From Cinnamomum chago (lineage: Eukaryota; Streptophyta; Magnoliopsida; Laurales; Lauraceae): DNA of 64,000 nucleotides. Position 1 is the stretch's first letter. The number at the start of each line of letters is the position of its first letter. The translations under genes and the position numbers were made by a program. This document shows, piece after piece, positions 46,601 through 57,176 of this stretch. Under the pieces are notes generated by a model. That model was not told the origin of the DNA. It saw only the letters and a list, made by a program, of their open reading frames with translations, and searched no databases. The DNA lies in NCBI GenBank assembly GCA_038049695.1, contig CP142457.1, forward strand, positions 56,974,501-57,038,500, given 5' to 3'.

Positions 46601-48786
46601 CCGGCTATTGGGCCTAGTCTTGCAAGTTGCCAAGTTGCCTGCCTTATCTTATTCCACATCTATGGGCGTTCCCATTTTTCCAATACTGAAGAGACTCACT
46701 ACATTGGGCAAATTTATGGAACAGATTTTTAAAGAAGTTGATGGATTAAGAAGGATTATTCATGGGTAAAGGCCAACAGCATCTTTGTGTAATGAAAAGT
46801 TTTCAGCCTCTATAAGTCTTTGTTTCCACACTAGAGAGGAATTTTGCCTTCCTAATTCCTTTTCTCCTTATAACACTCTGATTCAAAACATGACAATTCT
46901 AAATTGAGTTTGAATGATAGCTCATGTTTGATTAGAAAGCAAGCCGGCCGGACTAAGTAATCCTTGAACTCAGATTGGCAATGCATATCAAAATTTGAAC
47001 TCAAGTCAAATATCATTAAGATATTATTAATCGTCTTTGGCACCACTTCTATGAGCTTCATTGTAGCACTGTTATATGGAGACAAATTCAGGTTAGCAAA
47101 ATTCATTTCATAGTTATGATTGGACAATTGACAGCATCTAACTGTAGAAATCGAGTCTGGATCACTCCGTGCAAAAAGGCACATTATTGCAGCAACATTT
47201 TTTAACGAAAAGGTGCATTTTGTGGATGATTGAAGATCATCATACGAGAATTGCCAAAAATAATAAAACTAATAATAATGATAGTTGATTAAAACGCATC
47301 ACAACAGCCAAGCTAGTCAGCTTTAAAAACCAAAAGAAAATGAAAGCTTTTCCAAAAATCTGAAAAACAAAGAACACAAGGTCCTTGATGAGGCGCATTT
47401 CATTGGAAACCTCAACTCTTTTTTTACCCCAGAATTCTCAGTCTTTGGTAATCCAAACTGAATATGTGAAAATCTAATTTTTGCTGCAGGATTTTTTTTT
47501 TACATCCCACGGAAAAAGCATCATTTAGAATTTATATGTTTTTCAAAGATTTTTTCCTTCTGAGAGAAACGGATTTGACCCACCATATTTTCCACAGATG
47601 GATGATATAATCCTAATCAGCTGAGCAACAACTTTTTAATAGATCTCTACCCAAGAGTTTTTCTTCTACTCATTGTAAGGCCACGGCGACCTCACTGTAA
47701 CGGGATAAGACTATAATGATAATTTGGAATAGATAGGTATATGACATCTTCCTAATGGCCTACATGCCATGTTTCGTTCAAACTCATATGAAATGAGAGT
47801 CAAAAAAGAATTGGAAATATATTGAATGGCTGATTTAAAGTATAACTTATCATAATCATATCAGCTATATATAACCTTTTCTCTCACATTGCTAGATAAG
47901 GATACTGATATTTCTATTTTAATTTGGAAGTGGACTCGAATTTTAGTTCATCAAGTTTTTGTGGCCAACTCCTGTATAACTCTCCTGTATAACACCAATT
48001 CTCTTCCTTTGTTGGAGATGAAATCCTCTTCAAGGGATAGAGGTTTTCTACAGATTTTCCTGAGAAAAGGTCAAGTTTGTGCAAACAAACGGCCACGCTG
48101 GATACAAGGATGGTTTTTTGTACCATCAACAAATTAGAAAAAGTAAAAAAAAAAAAAATTTGAAGTGAGGTAGCCACCATTAGGTCTGAAGCCAATGAAC
48201 TGTTAGTAGATAGAGAAAAGTGGTTTTAAATTGGATGCCCAACAAGTCTGCTGAATCTAATCTTTGGCAGATGGTCAATGTCTTTGATGTCTCACTCCCA
48301 TTCAATCATCTTGTGATTATGAGATGTCACAAAGAAAATCAATGGTTTACATTATTCAAACTTCCTTTCATGTTTAATAAATAGATCAATTTTCAAGCAC
48401 AGCCATAGGTTGATTGGACGACGATGGGACTACACTCAACCCTAAGCCCCTAACCCATATGACCCTAATAAGATCATACGCCCATGCAAATCAACTGGCT
48501 GGGTTGAACCCACAATCACAATTACCATAGACCCTAAATTCCACAACAAAACAATGTCAGAAATATCTTGCTTTTTTTAAGTTAGTGTCAACACATCTGA
48601 AAAGTAATCTTGAATCTAAAGAAGTAAAGAGATTAAAAACGAAAATTGTATAATCTGATCTCCAAATCATGTGATAATGGATATTGGAAATAGCTCATAG
48701 TTCAAACCTGCCACAGTGACACCACCAGATTTCCTTTCCCTTTTAGAAAAAAACCAAGTCCAGAATCACATATCAAACAATAAAGG
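43676..48786. other. Intergenic region, about 5 kb, no gene seen
   Basis: The first few hundred bases should hold the pfkB promoter. The remainder is AT-rich with a hAT-type remnant (45799-46172). Near 44774 and 44989 there is an inverted pair catgtttgtg/cacaaacatg that could be another small foldback element. A frame at 47.9-48.1 kb ends RPRWIQGWFFVP, faintly like a retroelement gag, but too weak to call. The last part is the presumed 3' region of the bHLH gene. Confidence 0.55.
45799..46172. mobile_element. Degenerate hAT-type non-autonomous element
   Basis: The left end TAGGGTTGTAAACGGG and the right end, in reverse complement TATGGATGTAAATTAAATGGG, are the TAGGG-TGTAAA type of plant hAT ends. 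Flanks CCCGTGTG (45791-45798) and CTAGTGTG (46173-46180) match at 6 of 8 positions. The interior is full of gg(t/a)tcggaaccgg-like repeats and has no coding capacity. Confidence 0.6.
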
Positions 48787-50996
48787 CTAATTAGATTTTG
48801 TGTTATCAAGAGCCTCAATCAGCTTCTGGGCTATTGCAGCTGCATACACTGAAGAGCCTTCAGTTACCTGCATGAAATACCAAAACACTATATGTAAGTA
48901 AAAAAGAAAGGAGTGCAGTTGTAGAGATTTTAGGACTAATGCAATATCCGATAATAATGTAATAATGACCTTGGTATTAAACATGAAGATGTTATAATCT
49001 CCTATGTTTCCACCCGATGCATGAAGCAGTTCCATTTGGAGTTCATCAAGGACTTCCCCAACCAAGAGCAAGCAATTCACCTTCCTACGTTGCGTGACCT
49101 TGATATTTACTTCATCATCTATAACGCGAACGTCAATAACAGTCTCTTTGGATTTCCTAAGGAGCCAAGAGCTCCTCATGGGTGCATTGATGGACTGCTC
49201 TCCATCTGCTAAGGACTTCATGAAAGAGCTTTCCATGTCGGGCACCATCTCATCCTCCATTTTCAGCCTCTTCCTCCTTTCCTTCTGAAATCTCTTCTTC
49301 TTCACTAGCATTTTCAGCTCCTCAACTGTACCTCGCAGCTCTTTGATGTAATCAATTGTGCCGGAGAGTATGGAGGCTCTAGCTTTATCCGACTAAATTC
49401 CAAAGAAAGATGAAAAATTGAAATGAATGCGAGTAACCCAATGAGAAATAGAAGACAAATGCATATTCGACAATAGAATTGTAGTATGTGATTTGAAAAT
49501 CACTTTGTGAGTGGGTGTGGATGATTGACAGTGAGCTTCATATTCATGTATAATTGGCACGTATTTATAATTGACACATTCAAATGTAAAATTTTTGGGG
49601 GTTATAAAGGGCATGTTTGTGTAACTGAGATGATTCCATGACAGGGGGGAAATCTGCTTTGATTTTCCATACAGCCCACTCGTCCATCTTTAGGTGCTAT
49701 GTGAAATAAAATAAGATTCAATTTTTAGAGAGGATTTCAATTTTCTTGGATGACCCCCTCAATTTCCTAGGATAGCCCCTAATCCCTAACTTTCAAACCC
49801 TAAACTCCTAAGGGAAAGAGGCAGGCCAAAAATGACATGGGTAGAAGTAAAAATATATAGTTCCGAAGAACAGGAATCTCTATGAGGATTTAGCCCAGAA
49901 TAGATTGAAATAGCAAAACAAAATTCACCTTGCTGGCCCAACATAGTTGAGTCAAGGCATTGATAATAATATTGATGATGATCTTATAGAGGATTTTGAA
50001 TTCCTAGGGAGGGACAAAATTGTGCAGGATTACTCTCTTCTGCACAAACAAAAATCCACCACTAGCTAAATCCTCTCGTTACACAAACACAAAAAAAGAG
50101 GAAGAGAGATATGAACTGAATACCTTTGTGGAATTTGGAAGTAGCAACCTCAACTCGCTGTATTTCTCGTTAAATTTATCTCTCCTATTCCTCTCAGTTA
50201 CCTTCACTTCTCCTTTGCCTTGGCCTTTACCTTTACCCCTTCTGAAATCTAGTACTGAATTCTCAAAATTCCTGCCATCTACCTCTTGGTACAAACCCTC
50301 ATCTTCATCTTTCACATCCATTCCATCAAAAGAAGAACCAGCCCTTGAAACAGGAATGCTACAGTTATGGGGTAGCCCATGAAAGAGTTCTCTAAAGACA
50401 GGTTCATGTGAAGTGAAGTTCAATTGATTGTAGAGAACCATTTCTGTGGGTGTTGCAATGCTCTGTGTCATAGGCAGCTCACTGTAAATGTTCACTGAGG
50501 GAGCTGGGAGCATCCCCGCCGCTGCCGAGCATCCGGGCAATTGCAGGAGATTGAGAAGCTCTGGAGCGGCCTCTGCATATGAAGAAGTGGAAGTGAAGCA
50601 TTGGAGATTATACTGCTGCTGTTGATACAGATCCTGCTGCTGTTGATGGTTGTAGAATTTCATTCCTTGGATACCATCTATGCTGTCAGCCCAATTGAAT
50701 TGTTGGAGTGGAATATGGGGGTTGTGGAGGGGTTCCTGCATCAAATGGCTGTTGTATTCCTGTTGTGAATCGAAACCCATCTCTGTTTGGAGGTCGATTC
50801 CCATTTCTGCTTTCTCACAGGCATGGTTATTGTTGGGGAGGTCAGCAGGGGACATATTGGAAAGCCTGAGGTAGTCTTCTATGCTGCTCCCCATGAGTGG
50901 AAGGCTTGGGAAGTTTGAGAAACCCTCTTGACTATACACTGATTCTGGTATGTGAGTGTGTTCGAGGTTGTCAAAATCATCAGACCCACCATTCAT
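48787..50996 (-). CDS. Tapetal-type bHLH transcription factor (bHLH10/89/91, EAT1/TIP2 group)
   Basis: Three minus-strand exons join in frame to 458 aa: 50124-50996, 48970-49392 and 48787-48867. The ATG at 50996 gives MNGGSDDFDN. An upstream in-frame extension to 51161 is possible but lacks family support. The N-terminal half is Gln/Asn-rich (HQQQQDLYQQQQY). The basic helix-loop-helix at about 262-325 begins KVTERNRRDKFNEKYSELR with loop LLPNSTKSDK, then ASILSGTIDYIKELRGTVEE; the E/R residues for E-box contact (E-R-N-R-R) are kept. A C-terminal ACT-like region follows (RVIDDEVNIKVTQRRKVNCL; LDELQMELLHASGGNIGDYN). This arrangement matches the group controlling tapetum development and programmed cell death in anthers (Arabidopsis bHLH10/89/91; rice EAT1 and TIP2). 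Orthology within the group is inference. Confidence 0.88.
49885..49983 (+). mobile_element. RTE-clade LINE 3' end stub
   Basis: The text agattgaaatagcaaaacaa, ggcccaacatagttgagtca and a tgataataatattgatgatg tail match the last 100 bases of the RTE relic near 37.3-37.4 kb. It is a short, 5'-truncated copy in the first intron of the bHLH gene. Confidence 0.65.
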
Positions 50997-53547
50997 TTTT
51001 TTTTTTCTGGGTTGTTTTTCTTCTCTCTTTCTATTAGAAATTTTGCTCCCTCCAAGTGTTTGATGTCTATCTCCTTCAGTTTCTTTATCTACACTCACAG
51101 AAAGCAACCATATTTCAGTAGTTGTAAAACACAAGATGTGAAAGAGAGCAACATGATACAATACAAACCTGTGGAAGAGAACTCAAATATCAATCTGCTG
51201 CAATCTGAATAGTTCACATGAGACAACATAAGCTGAGGATTTTTAATTTTGAAAGGAAATCAAATGTTTATCTCCAAATTTGGATGGTTTCTCCTCAAAG
51301 TAGAACAAACCCAGAACTCAAAAAAAAAAAAAAAAAAAGTGTATGCAGCAAAAGGACTGTTTTAGTACTAGAGCAAGAACTTACATTACAAAATGTCTCT
51401 AGCTCTTTGTTTTAAGACACATGTAAGAACACAAAAATGAGCAACAACCCAGATGAAAATTAGAAATGCTTATGATAACAGAAACAAATGGAAGACCCCA
51501 GAGAGAGAGAGAGAGAGAGACAGGACATATGTGAATAGAAGTTGAACAAAAATGCTGTTTGTGGGAAGGCAAGGGAACCAAAGTCCAGTAATCCGAACTG
51601 TAGGTTTTTTTCCCATAGAAGGGGGTTGTTATTGTGTGGGCCCCACCTAAATCTCCGTATCCTGATATTGCGCGTGATGTACACTGCACATTTTCGCATC
51701 ATCTTTCAACAAACATTCTGAATTGCCCCTCCATCTCACATTATTTACCATAAAGGCCCGCTAGAGCCCTAGCTTCATTTGGATAATTTACTTGTAAAGT
51801 GAAGTGAGGTGAAAATGGTGAGTAAGGTGAAGTGAGATATTTTATGGGGTTAAAAGGACTTTCAAATACATAGCTCTTGATGGAGTAAAGACAAGCTTAG
51901 CCCAGTAGATTTTGTAGAATTACGTCAAAGTTGTTATTTCATGTGATTCAAGAGTGAACAGAATTCCAGTCGATTGGTGGTGGTGATAAAGAGGACCCCA
52001 CTTCCTTGCTATTTGGTGAGGGGTTGGTGAAGTGAACTGGATGATTTAGGTAAATGAGGGTTTATGTACATTTGGAAACCTGAGTTATTGAATGGTTTTA
52101 TTGCTCTTCACCATGGTCCAACATTGTGATGGATCATAGATCAAACCTTGTCACTTACCCAATGCAGTGGGGAAGCTACACTTAGGGCCGATTTGTATGT
52201 AGGAATTTCTTAAAATTCTTGTTCGGAAAATTCAAATTTTCAATCGTTATTATGTACATAGTAGATCAGCAACCCTTGAATTAAAAGCACTAACCAAAAT
52301 TTTTCATAAGAGAAAATCCCTCGCGCATTTTACGGTCAAAATATCAGGAGCAACATATGGGAAATTTACATATGACCTCTTTTCATTTTTTATATTTGCA
52401 CACAACTAAACCACCAATGCTCCAATCTCAAAGATTTGGGCATTTTATCTACTTTTAGGAATTTTTAATCGAAGACCGCCAAAAGTGGTCAAAATGCTTA
52501 TTTTCAACCGAATTGATCATTATTGTTATAGAGGTAAATGTCAATGAATACCATTGAAAAAGGTAGGTTAGTCATATGGAAGTTTTCCTCCCCAAATTAC
52601 GCAAAGGGAAGCTCCAAGAAGGAGTAGCTCAATTAGCTTAGAATTACAGTTTGCATTTATTGAGATTGTTGGTTCGAAATTTTACTACCACACTAGGGTT
52701 ACATAGGAGTTTACCCGACATCTCTCTTAGCCCGGATGAATTAATCCAGCCTAAACGGTTGGGTAAAAATAAAAATAAAAATAAAAACCGAGGCAAAGGG
52801 TAACCTGGTAATTTGAATGAACAATGGGCTTTTTGGACACAAGGGTTACAGATTTTCGACTGATACGAATCATGGTGGTGGGCCCACCTAAATTATTCCC
52901 TGCACGCAAACCAGCAATTTCAACTAACCCTAACCGCCTTAGAGAAGTTATTACAAAGAAACGAAAACACAAATTGTTGTGATAAATAGATAACAAACAA
53001 ACAAACAAACGTTTATTACATTTTTAAGTTTGTTATCCACAGCCATTAGGTCCCCATTAAGCAATTAGCAGCCTCACTCGTGTCCCGCTTAAGGGTTTAA
53101 GGATTATCGATCGATAAGTTGGAGGACAAAATCAGGGACGATCATCAGATCATCTTAACCCTTAATTTAGAATTGATGCATGTTAGAGTTTGAAGCATTT
53201 TAACCCTTTGAAAAAGAGCAGATTTTTGGCAACTTTAGGGTAATGAGTTAACAGTTAATTTGCTGCAGATGATTGGATGACCAACCATTTGTAGGGATAG
53301 TGAGTGACACTAGCTAGACTTTCTCAAAGGTCCAATATTTTTTAGGTTCAATCTATGTAGGCCCCTTAAAAACATTGGTCATAATGTTTAGACTCGGTTT
53401 GGATTTGCTTTATAGGGATGAAATTTTGAGTAGTTTAAGAACGGCCGTAGGGATTGAATGAAAAGCACTCAACAACTGAGTCTGTGGACGCTAGACATTG
53501 GAGAAAGTTCATCTCTCCATCTTTCAAACCTCAGCTTCATTGGTCTC
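50997..53547. other. bHLH upstream region and intergenic DNA
   Basis: 50997-51500 is the presumed 5' leader and promoter of the bHLH gene, with an A-run at about 51320-51339 and a GA run at about 51499-51521. The rest is AT-rich, with one SINE (52609-52792), and no coding-like frame. Confidence 0.55.
52609..52792 (+). mobile_element. tRNA-derived SINE, copy 3
   Basis: This is the best-preserved copy of its family. It has box A gtagctcaattagc near 52624, box B ggttcgaaat near 52671, the shared body tactaccacactagggttac, gagtttacccgac, cccggatgaattaatccagc, and a tail of four aaaat units. The flanks share GCAAAGGG at 52601-52608 and 52793-52800, consistent with a target duplication. Confidence 0.78.
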
Positions 53548-53976
53548 GGGGCTTCGTTTGGAAAGGGAGGAGGGGAGGGGAGGGGAGGGGAGGAAAAATT
53601 TGAGGGGGAAGGAGAATGAAGGGGAGGATTTTCCCTCCTTTTGTTTGAGAAGTAAAAAAGTAGGGGGGAAGGAAAGTGAAAAAGTATAATTTTGTTTGTT
53701 TGTGAGTTACAGAGATAAAGACTATTTTACCCTTGATTTTGAAAAAAAATCAAATAGAGTAAAAGGGCAATTTAGTCATTTCATCACTTTCCCCTCATTT
53801 TCCCCCTTGTTTTGGGGGGGTGGGGGGGGGGGGGAGGAATTTTTGAGGAAAAAACATTAATTTTCCCTCCATTTCCCCCTCCCCCATTTTCCCTCCCCCT
53901 TTCCCAAACACCCCCCAAAATCACTTTCCCCCCATTTTTTTCCTCTCCCCCATTCCCCCCTTCCCAAACAGACCCT
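53548..53976. mobile_element. G-rich foldback MITE, about 430 bp
   Basis: The left end GGGGCTTCGTTTGGAAAGGG and the right end, in reverse complement gggtctgtttgggaaggggg, are imperfect inverted repeats. The left half is strongly G-rich on the plus strand and the right half C-rich, so the element folds back on itself. Inside, a second similar pair (ttttggggggg-type near 53811; cccaaacacccccc near 53902) may be a nested copy. No target duplication was found, so the superfamily is uncertain. Confidence 0.6.
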
Positions 53977-55364
53977 TGAGTTTTTTTTGTTGGTTATAGC
54001 TTAAGTCAGGGCAGACTAAGGAATTCTCCCTTTGGGGGACCACTATATAGAAACAGAATCTTAAGAGGGTTGCATCTAGAACAGTGCATATAGTTCTCAA
54101 AATATATAGGGTTTTTTTGAAAACTTTGGGGGGCATATGCAAAAAACTATAAAATTTCCTAAAACTGCAGGGGGCTTTCTGAAATTTTGGGGATGCCACC
54201 CATTGACACCATTGGCTTAAGCTAAGCTTAGCCACATGAGGTGGATCTACAAGTGGGTGCACATCCAACCAACTCCGGCTGCAAATAATAGAGATGATAT
54301 TCGGATATAGTTCAAATCTTATGTTCTAATTAAAATTATGGGAAACATATATATTGTTAAATAAAAATAAGTTAAAATATAGAAAAAGAAGCTTGTAGAA
54401 ATGATCTAAAAAAAAACCTTGGGGAAAAGGCAAATGATTGAGATTGAGCAAAAAAATATTTTAGGGCACTTTTTTGTGTGGTAGCACAGGCTTATAATCC
54501 GTCGTGGTATCCAATATACGACTTATGTTAAGTCGTTACTTTAGAGTGTGTTTGTTTGCAAGGAAAATGAATACATAGAACTTTATGGTCAAACGTGCTC
54601 CAACAACCTTTATTAAAAGTGAGAGTAGAATGATATAAGTTGAAGACATAGATGCATCCTTTACTCTTTTAGGATTTATATTGATAGAGTGATGGTTGGG
54701 TATTCATTTCACATCTTCCTTTAATTTATTTTATGTTAAAAGAGAGATCATTTGATGGCCATTTTCAAAGTTTTTTTTTTTTAATTTCTTCAATTTTAAC
54801 CTCTTTCAAAAATAAAATTCTTACAATTCCTATGAAGTAACATATGGTACATATATTATTCTAGGTGACTGAAACCTCATTAATAATGTGGACCCTCCCC
54901 AATTGATAATCAGTTCTAATTGGTACTTGATCCAAGACGGGTCCACACCCGAATATTCAGTTACTTGAGCAGCATGAATAGAATAATATAATCTTACATA
55001 AAACATATAGTAGTAGTATATATTATATGAGTTTTACATGACAATCATGCCATTAATTAAAAAAAAAAAAAAATAGTTACATGGGAGTACTGAAGGTGGT
55101 AAAGGCTTGACTTACTAAATGGTCATAGGTTATACTCATCAGATCCGTTTAGCTAGGCTTCACCATGTGTCGACCATGTAACGCAAGAAACTAATGAAAG
55201 AATGAATTCAGACCAAAGATATATATAGAGCATGCTACAAAACGGCCCTGGGCATTTTGCAGAAGTATAGGCCCCTTACTCTTTTTTTTTTCTTTTCTTT
55301 TGAGAATTTTGTATTTTCTACTATCCTATTTCTTAGGAGAGTCTGGTCCCGTTGAAAAAGAGAG
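53977..55364. other. Intergenic region, about 1.4 kb, no gene seen
   Basis: AT-rich DNA with A- or T-runs near 54773 and 55059. I see no coding frame or recognisable repeat. It separates the G-rich MITE from the LINE, whose 5' end could not be fixed exactly. Confidence 0.55.
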
Positions 55365-55469
55365 ATACTGTTTCATTCTATCAACATGCGGCAGGGTAAA
55401 ATCTTTTCTTTTCTTTTTTTCATTTCAAAAAAGCAATTGAGAGGGTGCATTGATAGGATGAAACAGTAT
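55365..55469. repeat. 20-bp inverted repeat at the LINE 5' end
   Basis: atactgtttcattctatcaa at 55365-55384 pairs with ttgataggatgaaacagtat at 55450-55469, matching at 19 of 20 positions with a 65-base spacer. The first possible ORF1 ATG (55386) lies in the loop, and the next (55458) lies in the right arm. Confidence 0.9.
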
Positions 55470-57176
55470 TGTACGGACGCCATGCCTCCCCCAACCCCGT
55501 GTGTTCCCCCAATCCCTTCTGTTCCCCCTGATGCAGGTCTAGACCGAATCCCAATCCCTAATCCCTCCTCTGCTTCCCTTTCCCCCATCAACCTCTCCCT
55601 CATCCCTCCTCCACCTTCCGCAGCCCCTCTTCCAACGCCCCCATCTTTTGCTTCCTTCTTTTCAAACTTCCCTCCTAGCTTAAGGCCTTCTCCCGCCCCA
55701 TCTGAATCAGCTCCTCCCTCTGCTCTAGAGCTATCTAGTTTATCGCCGACCCCATCCCCTATATGGGACACGGCTCAACTACAGCTTTTACATCAGCATT
55801 TGGAAAATCTCCTGACTCATCAACAGGTTCAAGCTCCTCCTCCAGAAGATCAGCTCCCTCCAAAGTCCTACGCCAGCTTCCTCTCTCCCTCAGCGATATC
55901 TCCCCCGCCAGCCATCCCTCCTCCTGCCTGGATCGATGGTAAGCTTACCCTCAGGATTCCTCATCAGATGGTTGCAATCAGTAAGGACTCCTTCTCCTTT
56001 TCAGCTATAGGGAAGTTCGCTGGCCGTCGTCCAACCCTAGAAGCGCTAGAACAGTGGGTTCAGAAATCCTGGAGACTTTCTAGGCCCTGCCTTATCTCCC
56101 TCACTGAGAAAGGCTTCTTCATCTTCAGATTTAATACTCAGGAAGATAGGGACTGCTTAGTCTGTCAGAGCCCCCTGGTCATGGACAAGAAAAAGCTCCT
56201 TCTCCAACCTTGGACCCCTGGACAGGATGTTCTCTCTTGGCCGACGTTTGCTCCGGTTTGGATTCGGCTTAAAGGCATTCCTTACCACTGTTGGAGCAGT
56301 GACATCCTCCTATCTATAGCAGGGACGATTGGCAAGCCGCTCCGCCTGGACGACATCACAGCTTCTCAGAAAATGCTCTCTTTCGCCAGAATCCTGGTCA
56401 ATCTGGACGTTGCAAAATCCAAGTTGATTTCCATTATGGTGGACCTCGAAGGAGAAGGAGTTGTAGAGGTGGAAGTGCTTTACGAAAATATCCCTTGCTC
56501 TGAATGTTTTTCTGCAGGTCATCTCTCCTCTAAATGCCCTTACACATACAAGCCTCCTCTGCTCCCAACTCCATCCCTTGACCCTGCCACTTTGCCCAAG
56601 ATGCAGTCCCCTGCTCCAGACTCTGTGGAAAATACCCCCCTCGATACCCAAGAGCAAACTAATGGCCACTCCTTAGCCCCTGTTTCCCCCTCTATTCCCC
56701 TCCCCATTATCCCTCCCTCTGAGAGCTCCTTCGGCTCCCAAGCCACCTGTGCCACCTCTGCCCTTAATAAGGAGTCTTCTCCTTTGGATGATAACCCAGC
56801 CCCCTCCTTCGTCAGTCCTAACCCCTTCTCAGCTCTAGAAAATTCCTCTCCAGAAGACCTTCCCTCTACTAGTCAGTTACCCACTGATCTTCCTGTCCAG
56901 GATTCCTTAACCCATCTAGAGATTCCAGCTGCCCCTTCAAACACCTCCTCTGTCTCCCAGATCCCTGAAAGTGCCCCCCCTTCCCCAGCAGAGCATTATT
57001 CTACTGACCATCCCCAGACAGTTACAGAGCTAATCCCAATATCTTCAGTAGTGGTGGACCTATCTTCCTTTAAGGTTAAAGGAAAGAACAAGTCAAAGAA
57101 CAAACGTCCTATCCTTCATGGTCCCAAGACAAGAAGTCGTGTTGGCTCTCCTCCCCCTTCTGTCTCCAATGTTTAA
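55458..57176 (+). CDS. LINE ORF1: DUF4283 / CCHC RNA-binding protein
   Basis: The frame is open from 55386 (596 aa), but the first 24 residues overlap the odd inverted repeat, so I prefer the ATG at 55458 (MKQYCTD...), giving 572 aa. The N-terminal 150 residues are Pro/Ser-rich. A DUF4283-type region follows (LTLRIPHQMVAISKDSFSFS; WPTFAPVWIRLKGIPYHCWS; LLSIAGTIGKPLRLDD), then a CX2CX4HX4C knuckle (CSECFSAGHLSSKC) near residue 370 of the longer frame, and a long Pro/Ser-rich tail ending in a basic KGKNKSKNKR. In LINEs this protein coats the element RNA in the ribonucleoprotein. The end overlaps the start of ORF2 in the string ATGTTTAA. Confidence 0.9.
   Translation: MKQYCTDAMPPPTPCVPPIPSVPPDAGLDRIPIPNPSSASLSPINLSLIPPPPSAAPLPTPPSFASFFSNFPPSLRPSPAPSESAPPSALELSSLSPTPSPIWDTAQLQLLHQHLENLLTHQQVQAPPPEDQLPPKSYASFLSPSAISPPPAIPPPAWIDGKLTLRIPHQMVAISKDSFSFSAIGKFAGRRPTLEALEQWVQKSWRLSRPCLISLTEKGFFIFRFNTQEDRDCLVCQSPLVMDKKKLLLQPWTPGQDVLSWPTFAPVWIRLKGIPYHCWSSDILLSIAGTIGKPLRLDDITASQKMLSFARILVNLDVAKSKLISIMVDLEGEGVVEVEVLYENIPCSECFSAGHLSSKCPYTYKPPLLPTPSLDPATLPKMQSPAPDSVENTPLDTQEQTNGHSLAPVSPSIPLPIIPPSESSFGSQATCATSALNKESSPLDDNPAPSFVSPNPFSALENSSPEDLPSTSQLPTDLPVQDSLTHLEIPAAPSNTSSVSQIPESAPPSPAEHYSTDHPQTVTELIPISSVVVDLSSFKVKGKNKSKNKRPILHGPKTRSRVGSPPPSVSNV

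Noticed and set aside
47889-48195. Frames ending RPRWIQGWFFVP, faintly like a retroelement gag
   Set aside because: The similarity is a few residues only, with no neighbouring pol-like sequence or LTRs.
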